A stretch of 21,699 nucleotides of DNA from an uncultured Ruminococcus sp. GTDB taxonomy: Bacteria > Bacillota > Clostridia > Oscillospirales > Ruminococcaceae. Location: NCBI GenBank assembly GCA_902796865.1, contig CADBQZ010000066.1:1-21699 (forward strand), read 5' to 3'. Both the position numbers and the translations under genes were made by a program. Below are positions 8,244-16,034 of this stretch, in pieces (positions within the stretch are counted from its first letter, which is position 1; each line of letters opens with the position of its first letter). Under the pieces are notes generated by a model that saw only the letters and a list, made by a program, of their open reading frames with translations, was not told the origin of the DNA and ran no database searches.

Positions 8244-8257
8244 TTTTTGCTCCTTAT

Positions 8258-8770
8258 TCAAATATCTGTTGTTGTTTTGTGCATCATGAGCTTTGGAAGA
8301 AACGGTCTTTCTATGACTCTTTTGAAACGCAGAAAGCGCTTATTTTTCGCTTCTATCTCTATCGGATAAACAAATATGCCTCTGATACCTTTCAGATTTG
8401 CTCCAAGCACGTCGGTAAATATCTGATCACCTACGACCGCAAGCTTTGAAAAAGGCAGTTTCATGAGCTTCTGTGCCCTGTTGAATCCACTCGAAAGAGG
8501 CTTTTTTCCTTCACAAACAAATTTAAGACCTACTTTATCAGCAAATGGCTTTACCCTCGGAGGGTGATTATTTGATACTATCACCATTTTTATGCAGTTT
8601 TCCTTCATAAGCCTTATCCATTCTCCCACACCATTTGCTGGAACAGGATTATCGTGAGTGGTCAGGGTATTATCAAGATCAAGGAGCAGCCCCTCGATAT
8701 TATTCTTTTTTAAAAATCCTGGAGTGATATCAGTTACTCCGCCGAAAGCAAAATCCGCCCTAAAAAGCAA
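8258..8770 (-). CDS. yqeG: YqeG family HAD IIIA-type phosphatase
   Basis: A cytoplasmic haloacid-dehalogenase fold hydrolase of 170 residues, the normal family length. Motif I is DLDNT (residues 31-35), motif II is VSNN (about 65-68), Lys89/Lys90 precede PLSSGF, and motif IV is GDQIFTD (114-120). The substrate is unknown. In many Firmicutes the gene lies beside yqeH, aroE and yhbY, whereas here it heads an operon with nfo, aroQ and the aminopeptidase. The start is a TTG at 8770 with GAAAGG about ten bases upstream; no in-frame ATG is better placed. It follows its own extended -10 promoter. Confidence 0.92.
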   Translation of the reverse strand: MLFRADFAFGGVTDITPGFLKKNNIEGLLLDLDNTLTTHDNPVPANGVGEWIRLMKENCIKMVIVSNNHPPRVKPFADKVGLKFVCEGKKPLSSGFNRAQKLMKLPFSKLAVVGDQIFTDVLGANLKGIRGIFVYPIEIEAKNKRFLRFKRVIERPFLPKLMMHKTTTDI

Positions 8771-8797
8771 ATCCTATCAACCTTTCTTATAAAAATG

Positions 8798-8826
8798 ATT
8801 ATAACATATCCAAGCTGTCGAAACAG
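8798..8826 (-). promoter_or_regulatory. Extended -10 promoter for the yqeG operon
   Basis: The minus strand has TGTTATAAT, with the -10 box at 8798-8803 and an extended TG. The best -35 at 17 bases is only CTGTTT (8821-8826). It sits just past the rpsU terminator and about 28 bases before the yqeG start, so it is the natural promoter of this four-gene unit. Confidence 0.65.
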
Positions 8827-8851
8827 TGTATTTTCTGCCATACAGTATAAG

Positions 8852-8878
8852 AAAAAGCGAGCAGGATATGCTCGCTTT
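8852..8878 (-). terminator. Intrinsic terminator of rpsU
   Basis: A perfect 10-bp stem, AAAGCGAGCA and TGCTCGCTTT (8854-8863 and 8869-8878), has a 5-base loop. On the minus strand it runs into TTTTTC. It lies 31 bases beyond the rpsU stop codon and closes the single-gene rpsU transcript. Confidence 0.9.
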
Positions 8879-8909
8879 GATTCTTTAGTCTGTAATGTAA
8901 TTATACAAA

Positions 8910-9083
8910 TTAATATTTGCGCTTACGAGCTGCCTCAGACTTCTTCTTGCGCTTTACTGAAGGCTTTTCGTAGTGTTCTCTCTTACGAACTTCAGCAATA
9001 ACGCCGTCCTTAGCGCATGATCTCTTAAAGCGTTTAAGAGCTGTATCTAAAGACTCGTTCTTACCAACACGAACTTCTGCCAC
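8910..9083 (-). CDS. rpsU: 30S ribosomal protein S21 (bS21)
   Basis: A 57-residue basic protein of the small ribosomal subunit platform, near the anti-Shine-Dalgarno region of 16S rRNA. The translation begins [20 protein letters not shown] and ends in a Lys/Arg-rich tail ([14 protein letters not shown]), a full-length match to the Firmicutes S21 pattern. The start codon is GTG at 9083, preceded by a very strong GGGAGGG about six bases upstream. The gene stands alone between its own promoter and terminator, with an unusually long leader. Confidence 0.97.
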   Translation of the reverse strand: MAEVRVGKNESLDTALKRFKRSCAKDGVIAEVRKREHYEKPSVKRKKKSEAARKRKY

Positions 9084-9230
9084 TGTTTTCCCTCCCTTTG
9101 TCCCAAAGACAGAGGTTTTTCGGACGTTTAATCCGAATATATACTAATCATTCCACATAAAATGTGAATGTCAGGATATCAACCTTTGTTCTTTCTGCAA
9201 CAGCAGAATATGCTTTATTTTTCATTACGA
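9084..9230 (-). promoter_or_regulatory. Structured 5' leader of rpsU
   Basis: About 145 nt separate the predicted transcription start from the GTG of rpsU. Three hairpins are visible: CATT-c-CACAT with ATGTG-AATG (9149-9170, one bulged base), TTCGGA with TCCGAA (9119-9137, 7-base loop), and CTTTG with CAAAG (9096-9108), which directly abuts the Shine-Dalgarno GGGAGGG (9090-9096). Leaders of ribosomal protein genes are often autoregulatory. I do not recognise this as a named motif, so regulation is an inference. Confidence 0.45.
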
Positions 9231-9235
9231 AAATT

Positions 9236-9264
9236 ATTATATCACAATTTTTCCATTCTGTCAA
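9236..9264 (-). promoter_or_regulatory. Consensus sigma-A promoter for rpsU
   Basis: On the minus strand, TTGACA (9259-9264) and TATAAT (9236-9241) are exactly 17 bases apart, with TG positioned as an extended -10. It matches consensus at every position, the strongest promoter in the window, as expected for a ribosomal protein. It starts 20 bases past the leuS stop. Confidence 0.93.
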
Positions 9265-9283
9265 GTTGGTATTTTTAATTTTG

Positions 9284-11704
9284 TTATTTTACAACAAAAT
9301 TTACAAGCTTATTTGGTACATATATCTGTTTTATTATATTTTTACCGTTTACCGCTTCGCTAACTTTGTCATTTTCGATAGCTTTTTTAAGTATTTCGTC
9401 CTTATTTCCGTCAACAGGAACATCCATTTTTGCCTTTATCTTTCCGTTGACCTGAACAACTATCTCCACTGTATCCTCAGCACAAAGCGATTCATCAAAC
9501 TTGACCCATTCCTGCTCATTGAGTATCTCGCCGAATATCTCCTCAAACATTTCTTCTGTAAGATGCGGTGCAAATGGATTGAGAAGTATAAGAAGTGTTC
9601 TTATCTCAGCACGGTTTATATCGCCCTTTGCGCCTATCTCATTGAGAAGTGCCATCATTGCTGCGATAGCCGTGTTGAATTTAAGGCTTTCTATATCCTC
9701 TGTAACTTTTTTGATCGTCTTATGGAAAGATGCTGTAAGCTCAGGACGATAGCTGTCGCCGTCTATAACATTATCCTTCAAAGCCCATACTCTGTCTAAG
9801 AATCTCTTACAGCCCTTTATGCTTGAAGGACTCCACGGAGCAGTCTTTTCAAAGTCGCCTATGAACATCTCATAAAGTCTGAGAGTGTCTGCACCGTATT
9901 CCTTAACGACATCATCAGGATTTATAACATTTCCTCTTGATTTAGACATCTTCTGTCCGTCTTCGCCAAGTATCATACCGTGTGATGTACGCTTCATGTA
10001 CGGTTCTTTTGTGGTTGTAACGCCTATATCATAAAGGAACTTATGCCAGAATCTTGAATACAGCAGATGAAGTGTCGTATGCTCCATGCCACCGTTGTAC
10101 CAGTCTACAGGCATCCAGTAATCAAGCGCTTCCTTTGATGCAACACCATTCTCGTTATTCGGATCACAATATCTCAGGAAGTACCATGACGAACCTGCCC
10201 ACTGAGGCATGGTATCAGTTTCTCTTACAGCATGACCGCCGCATTTAGGACAGGTCGTATTCTTAAAGCTTTCGAGCGTTGAAAGCGGACTTTCACCGTT
10301 ATCTGTCGGCATATAGCTTTCAACATCCGGAAGTGTAAGCGGAAGTTCACTTTCAGGTATCGGAACATATCCGCACTTGTCGCAGTGTACTATCGGGATA
10401 GGTTCGCCCCAATATCTCTGGCGTGAAAATACCCAATCACGAAGCTTGAAGTTTACTTTTGCCTTGCCCTTGCCATTTTCCTCAAGCCACTGCTTTATTT
10501 TTTCCTTAGCGTCCTCAACAGACAGACCATCAAGGAAATCGCTGTTTACTAATGTTCCTGTTGCACAGTCAGTAAATGCCTGTTTCTGAACATCTATATC
10601 ACTGTCTTTGCCTTTTACGACTTCTATTATCGGAAGTCCGAAAACTTCTGCAAAATCATGGTCACGGTCATCATGTGCAGGAACTGCCATGATAGCACCT
10701 GTACCATAAGACATAAGTACATAGTCGGAAATAAATATCGGTATCTCCTTGCCGTTTACAGGATTTATACCCATAACTCCGTCTAAGCGCACGCCTGTCT
10801 TGTCCTTATTCATTTCTGTTCTGTCAAAGTCAGACTTTCTTGCTGCTGCTTCTCTGTACTTCTTTATCTCGTCCATATTTTTGAGCTTGTCAGCCCATTT
10901 TTCTATATATGGATGCTCAGGAGCTATTACCATGTAGGTAGCACCGAAAAGTGTATCCGGTCTTGTTGTGTAAACTGTAAGTATATCGCCTGCTGTAGAA
11001 CCGAAGTCTACTTCTGCACCTGTAGAACGGCCTATCCAGTTTGTCTGCGTGGATTTTATCTTGTCGAGATAATTTACTTCTGAAAGATCATCTAAAAGTC
11101 TTTGTGCATACTCGGTTATCTTGAGCATCCACTGTGACTTTACCTTTCTTACGACCTCACCGCCGCATCTCTCGCAATGACCGCCGACTACTTCCTCGTT
11201 TGCAAGAACGACCTTGCATGATGTACACCAGTTTACAGCCATTTCCTTTTTATATGCAAGACCCTTTTTGAACATCTGCAAAAAGATCCACTGTGTCCAC
11301 TTGTAATAATTAGGGTCGGTAGTATTGACTTCTCTTTCCCAGTCAAATGAAAGACCAAGCATCTTTAACTGTGACTTGAAGTGTTCGATATTTTTTTCGG
11401 TAACTATAGCCGGATGTATCTTATTTTTTATAGCATAGTTCTCTGTCGGAAGACCGAATGCGTCCCAGCCCATAGGGAAAAGAACATTATATCCCTCTAA
11501 TCTGCGCTTTCTTGAAACTATATCCATAGCAGTATACGGACGTGGGTGACCTATATGAAGTCCCTGTCCCGAAGGATACGGGAATTCAACGAGTGCATAG
11601 AACTTAGGCTTTGAATAGTCTGTTCCAGCCCTGAAAGTATGATGATCATCCCAATATTTCTGCCACTTCTTTTCGATCTCGGTAAAATTGTACTTTTCAC
11701 TCAT
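9284..11704 (-). CDS. leuS: Leucyl-tRNA synthetase
   Basis: A class I aminoacyl-tRNA synthetase charging tRNA-Leu; 806 residues, the usual bacterial length. The HIGH motif is residues 50-53 and KMSKS is 585-589. The CP1 editing domain shows [14 protein letters not shown] (about 245-258) and [16 protein letters not shown] (333-348), with the threonine-rich and Asp features needed to clear misacylated tRNA. Cysteine pairs at 160/163 with 177/180, and 441/444 with 485/488, form two zinc knuckles. It lies 21 bases downstream of a small membrane-protein gene, so it appears to be the last gene of the long operon. No T-box leader fits in that gap, although T-boxes are common for leuS in Firmicutes. 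Confidence 0.98.
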   Translation of the reverse strand: MSEKYNFTEIEKKWQKYWDDHHTFRAGTDYSKPKFYALVEFPYPSGQGLHIGHPRPYTAMDIVSRKRRLEGYNVLFPMGWDAFGLPTENYAIKNKIHPAIVTEKNIEHFKSQLKMLGLSFDWEREVNTTDPNYYKWTQWIFLQMFKKGLAYKKEMAVNWCTSCKVVLANEEVVGGHCERCGGEVVRKVKSQWMLKITEYAQRLLDDLSEVNYLDKIKSTQTNWIGRSTGAEVDFGSTAGDILTVYTTRPDTLFGATYMVIAPEHPYIEKWADKLKNMDEIKKYREAAARKSDFDRTEMNKDKTGVRLDGVMGINPVNGKEIPIFISDYVLMSYGTGAIMAVPAHDDRDHDFAEVFGLPIIEVVKGKDSDIDVQKQAFTDCATGTLVNSDFLDGLSVEDAKEKIKQWLEENGKGKAKVNFKLRDWVFSRQRYWGEPIPIVHCDKCGYVPIPESELPLTLPDVESYMPTDNGESPLSTLESFKNTTCPKCGGHAVRETDTMPQWAGSSWYFLRYCDPNNENGVASKEALDYWMPVDWYNGGMEHTTLHLLYSRFWHKFLYDIGVTTTKEPYMKRTSHGMILGEDGQKMSKSRGNVINPDDVVKEYGADTLRLYEMFIGDFEKTAPWSPSSIKGCKRFLDRVWALKDNVIDGDSYRPELTASFHKTIKKVTEDIESLKFNTAIAAMMALLNEIGAKGDINRAEIRTLLILLNPFAPHLTEEMFEEIFGEILNEQEWVKFDESLCAEDTVEIVVQVNGKIKAKMDVPVDGNKDEILKKAIENDKVSEAVNGKNIIKQIYVPNKLVNFVVK

Positions 11705-11725
11705 TTTTTATATCATTCCTTTTTA

Positions 11726-12118
11726 TTATTTTTCGGACAAGTCTGCCGGAGTATTTGTAAAATGTTCTTTGATGCTTGGTGTTATACATATAACAACAGC
11801 AAGTATTATATCGGCTGCACCTTCTGCAAGATATATCACTGCCTGCAAAAGAGTATCTACAGAAAACATCATGCTTATATTGCCCGGAACGTGTATAACG
11901 ACCGTTAAAGCCATTATAGCAGCTATAACATAATTAGTATACTTGAGTCCAAGGTAAAGCAGTACTACCTCTGCACCTGCGATTATAAGCTGTCCTATAT
12001 CCCCCGGAAGATCACCTATGCTAAGACCATTAATAAGCATATTTATAACGACTTTTATTATGAGCCATACTCCCACCATAACTGCAAATGCTCTTCCGCT
12101 TGAATTATTGGTTTTCAT
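11726..12118 (-). CDS. Small integral membrane protein of unknown function
   Basis: A 130-residue hydrophobic protein with about four membrane segments (roughly residues 9-29, 40-58, 62-79 and 86-113) and a polar C-terminus ending in PADLSEK. I recognise no family. The ATG at 12118 is preferred: GGAGGA lies nine bases upstream. The longer reading to 12175 adds 19 Arg-rich residues that overlap rsfS and is unlikely. The gene sits five bases after rsfS and 21 bases before leuS, so it is translated from the same message. No catalytic motif, signal peptidase site or transporter signature is apparent, and the position alone does not reveal a function. Confidence 0.8.
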   Translation of the reverse strand: MKTNNSSGRAFAVMVGVWLIIKVVINMLINGLSIGDLPGDIGQLIIAGAEVVLLYLGLKYTNYVIAAIMALTVVIHVPGNISMMFSVDTLLQAVIYLAEGAADIILAVVICITPSIKEHFTNTPADLSEK

Positions 12119-12123
12119 ATATG

Positions 12124-12483
12124 TCAATCCTCCGTAACATATTCTTCTATATCTATCTTTTCGCCGTCTGCCCAAAGTCTTTCGAGCTGATAATGCTCTC
12201 TTGTTTCCTTATAGAAAACGTGTACGACAACATCACCATAATCAAGTATCACCCAACCCGAACCATTATATCCTTCTTTGCGCTCCGGCTCTATGCCAGC
12301 CTGTGACATCTGATACTCAACTTCCTCGGCAAGCGCTCTTGTCTGTGTCGAGCTGCTGCCGCCTGCAATTATAAAATAATCTGCGATTATCGTAAGATCA
12401 GTGACCTTTATAGCCTGTATACTGTCAGCCTTTTTTCTGTCAAGTGTCTTTACGATAAGCTTTAATTTTTCCTGCTGTGTCAT
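12124..12483 (-). CDS. rsfS: Ribosomal silencing factor RsfS
   Basis: A 119-residue RsfS/Iojap/YbeB protein. The family binds ribosomal protein uL14 on the large subunit and blocks joining of the subunits when nutrients are low. Recognisable stretches are ADYFIIAGGSSSTQTRALAEEVE and the conserved segment GWVILDYGDVVVHVF ahead of YQLERLWADG. The length is normal. AAAGGAG sits seven bases before the ATG. It follows the LCP gene by 21 bases in the common order nadD, yqeK, LCP, rsfS of Clostridia. Confidence 0.97.
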   Translation of the reverse strand: MTQQEKLKLIVKTLDRKKADSIQAIKVTDLTIIADYFIIAGGSSSTQTRALAEEVEYQMSQAGIEPERKEGYNGSGWVILDYGDVVVHVFYKETREHYQLERLWADGEKIDIEEYVTED

Positions 12484-12504
12484 ATATCTTCTCCTTTAAT
12501 GGAT

Positions 12505-13923
12505 TTATTCTTCTTCGGCTTCATCTTCCTGCACCGGTTCTTCTGCATAACCGCCGCCATTATCGCCGCCTTGTTCTTCATAGCCTCCGTCATAATCCTG
12601 TGCTGGTTCTTCATAGCCTCCGCCGTTGTCGTAGTCGCCGCCGTCGTTATAGTCATTATCTCCGCCGAAAACATATCCCCCGTCATCGCTTTCTGATGAA
12701 GATGACGAGCGTACATAAGAATCCTTCTTCTTACTTGTACCCGGAGTTACACCATTTGCTATATCCTGAAGTGTATCCTGGTTCTCATCATAGATATCTG
12801 TCATATACTGGTCGGGAGTTACAAGCTCTGTAATAGGAAGATCATCCGGTCTAAGATCCACCTGATATGGTCTGAAATATTTATTGAGAACATCTATAGT
12901 TGCCTGTTTATGGATAGACCACACTGAATAATCGCCGTTATATGCAGCCTCTCCCGGAACAAGCTGTACAGTTATCTTATCAAGATCTATTAAAGTACCG
13001 AAATCGGCAAGTATACTCATTTCCTTGAGTGTCATATCTGTAGCGATAAGATCTTTGTCCTTTATTTCCGAAATAAATGATGAGAGTTCAAGGCTTCCCA
13101 TATCAAGTACCTTTTTAAAGCAGGCTGTCATAAACAGTCTCTGTGCCTTTACACGTCCTATATCGCCTTCGTTGTATCCCTTTCTTGCTCTTACCATAAG
13201 TTCAGCCGCCTCACCGTCGAGTACCTGTTCGCCGGCATAGAGTATCTTATCATATGAATAGAATACATCCTCCGGAAGATCAATCGGGATACCGCCCATA
13301 AGATCTACTATATCAACTATATCGTCACAGCCTGTTGTAACATATCTGTCTATCGGTATGCCGAATGTATCTCTTACAGCATTTACCGTTCTCTGGATAG
13401 GACTAAGTTCCTCATCTCCTGCCATATATACACTGTTTATCTTTGCAGTTTCATTCGATGTAAAATCAGGAACATAACTGTCTCTCGGTATCTGTAATAT
13501 ATCGAGTTTATGATCGTATATATCAAACAGGAACAGCATTATAACGTCTGAAAGTTCTCTCGATTCATCAAAGCCCAATACTAACACCGTGAACTGTCCT
13601 TCGATTATCTGGTCGTTTGTAAAATCACGCTTATCGTCTATTTCCTCAGCACCGCTTATAAGTTCATAGCTGTTCGTATCCTCTGAAAGAAGACCTTCCT
13701 TTTTAGCAAGCGGCTGCATCTCCTTTATATATCTTATGATAGAGATATGCTCTGTATAAGTCTTTCCGTTTTTGTTTCTTTCAACAGGTATTATCGGTAT
13801 GTTGAGAACCATTACCGCAACAAGTATTATTCCTGCGATTATTGATACCGCAATTATGATCTTTTCTTTTTTTGAACTTTTTCTTTTTTGAAACTTTATC
13901 GTTTTGTTATCCTTAGCATTCAT
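12505..13923 (-). CDS. LytR-CpsA-Psr (LCP) family protein
   Basis: A membrane-anchored protein of 472 residues, predicted to transfer undecaprenyl-linked glycopolymers to peptidoglycan outside the cell. A basic cytoplasmic N-terminus (1-20) precedes one membrane helix (about 21-43). The LCP catalytic domain is at about 111-275 and shows LVLGFDESRELSDVIML (Arg122, Asp126), LQIPRDSYV (Arg147, Asp148), the ID.YV.. and DLMGGIPIDL segments, and the Arg-rich MVRARKGYNEGDIGR. Residues 398-472 form a low-complexity tail, first Ser-rich, then repeats of Gly-Gly-Tyr-Glu-Glu, ending in Glu. AAGGAG precedes the ATG, which overlaps the yqeK stop by one base. The polymer handled is unknown. Confidence 0.93.
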   Translation of the reverse strand: MNAKDNKTIKFQKRKSSKKEKIIIAVSIIAGIILVAVMVLNIPIIPVERNKNGKTYTEHISIIRYIKEMQPLAKKEGLLSEDTNSYELISGAEEIDDKRDFTNDQIIEGQFTVLVLGFDESRELSDVIMLFLFDIYDHKLDILQIPRDSYVPDFTSNETAKINSVYMAGDEELSPIQRTVNAVRDTFGIPIDRYVTTGCDDIVDIVDLMGGIPIDLPEDVFYSYDKILYAGEQVLDGEAAELMVRARKGYNEGDIGRVKAQRLFMTACFKKVLDMGSLELSSFISEIKDKDLIATDMTLKEMSILADFGTLIDLDKITVQLVPGEAAYNGDYSVWSIHKQATIDVLNKYFRPYQVDLRPDDLPITELVTPDQYMTDIYDENQDTLQDIANGVTPGTSKKKDSYVRSSSSSESDDGGYVFGGDNDYNDGGDYDNGGGYEEPAQDYDGGYEEQGGDNGGGYAEEPVQEDEAEEE

Positions 13924-14519
13924 TATTTTTTCTCCTTGTTTTTCTTATGCGGTGCACACAGATAAGTGTACTGATTATACAGTTCTATAGTTGATGCAGG
14001 TATAAAACTCCTCTTTTTTATAACACTTGCAGCGGAGTAGCATACTGCCTCATACATTGCTTTTTGAAAATCAGAAAACGCAAGCTCTCTCATTTTATCA
14101 ACGTCCTTATAATCTCTGTCATCTGAAATAAGATCAGCGATATATATTATTTCCTCAAATCTTGACATACCCGGGCGGCCTACTGTATGGTATCTTACTG
14201 CATTTACTATTTCTTCATCACAAATACCAAGTTCATTCTTTATATAGTACGCTCCGGCAGGACCGTGCCAGAGCGGCTTTGATGAAAGTTCCGCTCCCGA
14301 AAGACACATATCGCCCTTTAGCATATATCTCATCTGAAGTTCAGGCGGATCTTCTTTGCATATATCATGCAGCAATCCGGCAATATAAGCTTTATCCATA
14401 TCTTCGCCCAGATTTTCAGCAAGCTTCATCGCTGAATCAGCAACATTCAAAGAATGTATAAAACGCTTTTTCGACAGTCTTTTTTTCAGAAGTTCTTTTA
14501 ATTGTTCTGTTGTGTACAA
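13923..14519 (-). CDS. yqeK: YqeK family HD-domain diadenosine tetraphosphate hydrolase
   Basis: Predicted symmetric bis(5'-nucleosyl)-tetraphosphatase that splits Ap4A to two ADP; YqeK proteins are HD-domain enzymes with a metal centre. His in FIHSLNV, the HD pair in LLHDICKE, His in PLWHGP and VRYHTVGRPG, and Asp in IYIADLISDDR make up the expected ligand set. I prefer the TTG at 14519, giving 198 residues. It has AAAGGAAG seven bases upstream inside the nadD 3' end, and its N-terminus lines up with the family's usual start. ATG at 14543 or the reading from 14570 would overlap nadD further. It is coupled to nadD, as in many Firmicutes. Confidence 0.92.
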   Translation of the reverse strand: MYTTEQLKELLKKRLSKKRFIHSLNVADSAMKLAENLGEDMDKAYIAGLLHDICKEDPPELQMRYMLKGDMCLSGAELSSKPLWHGPAGAYYIKNELGICDEEIVNAVRYHTVGRPGMSRFEEIIYIADLISDDRDYKDVDKMRELAFSDFQKAMYEAVCYSAASVIKKRSFIPASTIELYNQYTYLCAPHKKNKEKK

Positions 14520-14520
14520 A

Positions 14521-15147
14521 CTACTTCTTCCTTTCAGGCTCATCTTCACTATCGTTCGGATATAAATCATTCATTCTAATATATTTTACTACTTTTTCTC
14601 TCAAATAGCAATATGTATCTTCATTATTTTTTATCATTTTTCTTATTTTTGTAGAAGATACAATGACCGGGCTGTTATTTACCACAATTATTTTCCCATA
14701 TTTTTGAAGCTTTTGAGCTATCTTTTTTAATTGTTCAATATCATCACCATTTCGGGTGGCAGCCACAACAGCCGTAAGCGATAATATCTCCTCGAATCTG
14801 TACCACTTATCAAAGCACATGAGCATATCGCTTCCGACTATAAGAAAAAGTTCATCGTTCGGATAAAGCTCCCTGAAATGTTTTACTGTATAAATGCTGT
14901 AGCTTCTTCCGCTCCTGTCTGTTTCAAAACTGCTGACCTCAAAGCCTTCTGTGTCCTCTATGGCAAGACGGCACATACTGAGCCTGTGTTTTGCATCGGC
15001 ATATTCCGCACTTGATTTATGAGGTGCTTCTCCGGACGGTATAAGTATCACCTTATCAAGAGAAAGCTCTTTTTTAATATTTTCAGCAAGAGTGATATGC
15101 CCATTGTGTATAGGGTTGAAGCTTCCGCCAAAAAGTCCTATCCTCAT
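14521..15147 (-). CDS. nadD: Nicotinate-nucleotide adenylyltransferase
   Basis: Joins nicotinate mononucleotide and ATP to form deamido-NAD in NAD synthesis. The 208-residue protein has the nucleotidyltransferase signature GGSFNPIHNGHI near the N-terminus and the C-terminal motif VSSTKIRKMI. The stop is TAG, the only TAG among the undamaged genes here; reading through it would run into yqeK with no family support. This shows TAG is a stop in this genome and bears on the smc amber codon. The ATG overlaps the yhbY stop by four bases (ATGA). Confidence 0.97.
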   Translation of the reverse strand: MRIGLFGGSFNPIHNGHITLAENIKKELSLDKVILIPSGEAPHKSSAEYADAKHRLSMCRLAIEDTEGFEVSSFETDRSGRSYSIYTVKHFRELYPNDELFLIVGSDMLMCFDKWYRFEEILSLTAVVAATRNGDDIEQLKKIAQKLQKYGKIIVVNNSPVIVSSTKIRKMIKNNEDTYCYLREKVVKYIRMNDLYPNDSEDEPERKK

Positions 15148-15446
15148 TTTTTCTTTTCTTTAAGTTCAATTACAGGATCCTGCGGATTTCTTTTAAAAAG
15201 AATAAATCTGCTGCCTATTACCTGTACTACATCTGACTTGGTCTTTTCGGCTATCTCATCAGCCGCTTCTCTTGCTGTATATCCACTGTTGTCAAGTACT
15301 CTGAGCTTTATAAGCTCTCTCTTTTTTATTGCATCGTTCACCTGTGAAATAAATGTATCGGTGATACCGCCTTTTCCTATCTGAAAGATAGTTTCATATC
15401 CGCTTGCTATCCCACGGAGTTTTGCTCTCTGCTTACTGTTTAACAT
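15144..15446 (-). CDS. yhbY: YhbY/CRM-domain RNA-binding ribosome assembly protein
   Basis: A 100-residue single CRM-domain protein. YhbY associates with pre-50S ribosomal particles and is thought to help large-subunit assembly. It opens MLNSKQRAKLRGIASG, has the GKGG loop (IFQIGKGGIT), and carries the C-terminal VQVIGSRFILFKRNP, all typical. Length is normal, with a slightly extended Lys-rich end. It starts three bases after the rdgB stop and overlaps nadD by four bases. Confidence 0.96.
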   Translation of the reverse strand: MLNSKQRAKLRGIASGYETIFQIGKGGITDTFISQVNDAIKKRELIKLRVLDNSGYTAREAADEIAEKTKSDVVQVIGSRFILFKRNPQDPVIELKEKKK

Positions 15447-15449
15447 AAA

Positions 15450-16034
15450 TTATCCTTTCAGAAGCTCACAAAGCTGTCTTAAAGCATCTGCTCTGTGGCT
15501 TATCCTGTTTTTTTCTTCTGCCGATATTTCGGCAAACGATCTTTCATCGTACATAAATACAGGGTCGTATCCAAAGCCGTTTTCTCCCTTAGGTTCATAT
15601 CCTATCCTGCCGCTCACTTTACCTGTAACAAAGCTTTCTCTGCCGTTTTCATCTATATAGCATATAGCACATACAAATGCGGCTTTGCGCTTTTCATCGG
15701 GAACATTTTCAAGTTCTTTTAAAAGCTTTCTGTATCTGTCCTCATCGGTCGCATCTTCTCCTGCATATCTGTGAGAATAAACGCCGGGCGCACCGTTTAA
15801 ATATTCCACTTCAAGCCCGCTGTCATCAGCTATAACGGGATTATTTGTCTTTTCAAAGACCGCTCTTGCCTTTATAGCTGCATTCTCGCTGAATGTAGTG
15901 CCGTTTTCTTCTATATCCATATCAAATCCTGCATCTTTCATTGATACGACTTCATATCCAAGCGGCGACAGTATCTGAGATATTTCTGATATTTTACCCT
16001 TATTATTGCTTGCAAGTATTATTTTCTTACTCAT
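15450..16034 (-). CDS. rdgB: XTP/dITP diphosphatase (RdgB/HAM1 family)
   Basis: Hydrolyses XTP, ITP and dITP to monophosphates, keeping non-canonical purines out of DNA and RNA. The 194-residue protein shows the family blocks: ILASNNKGK at the N-terminus, IADDSGLEV, GENGFGYDPVF and KNRISHRADAL. I take the ATG at 16034, which gives [14 protein letters not shown]; the longer reading to 16121 adds 29 basic residues overlapping ftsY and has no family support. The start overlaps the ftsY stop by eight bases (ATGAGTAA), implying coupled translation. Confidence 0.97.
   Translation of the reverse strand: MSKKIILASNNKGKISEISQILSPLGYEVVSMKDAGFDMDIEENGTTFSENAAIKARAVFEKTNNPVIADDSGLEVEYLNGAPGVYSHRYAGEDATDEDRYRKLLKELENVPDEKRKAAFVCAICYIDENGRESFVTGKVSGRIGYEPKGENGFGYDPVFMYDERSFAEISAEEKNRISHRADALRQLCELLKG

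Noticed and set aside
9278..9300. A possible leuS terminator, ATTTTGTT with AACAAAAT
   Set aside because: The stem is perfect but made almost only of A and T, it contains the stop codon, and no T run follows on the minus strand. The rpsU promoter comes immediately after.
9164..9799. A plus-strand frame of 211 codons across the leuS 3' end and the rpsU promoter
   Set aside because: It lies opposite the conserved leuS C-terminus and a consensus promoter, and its Phe/Tyr/Cys-rich translation resembles no protein.
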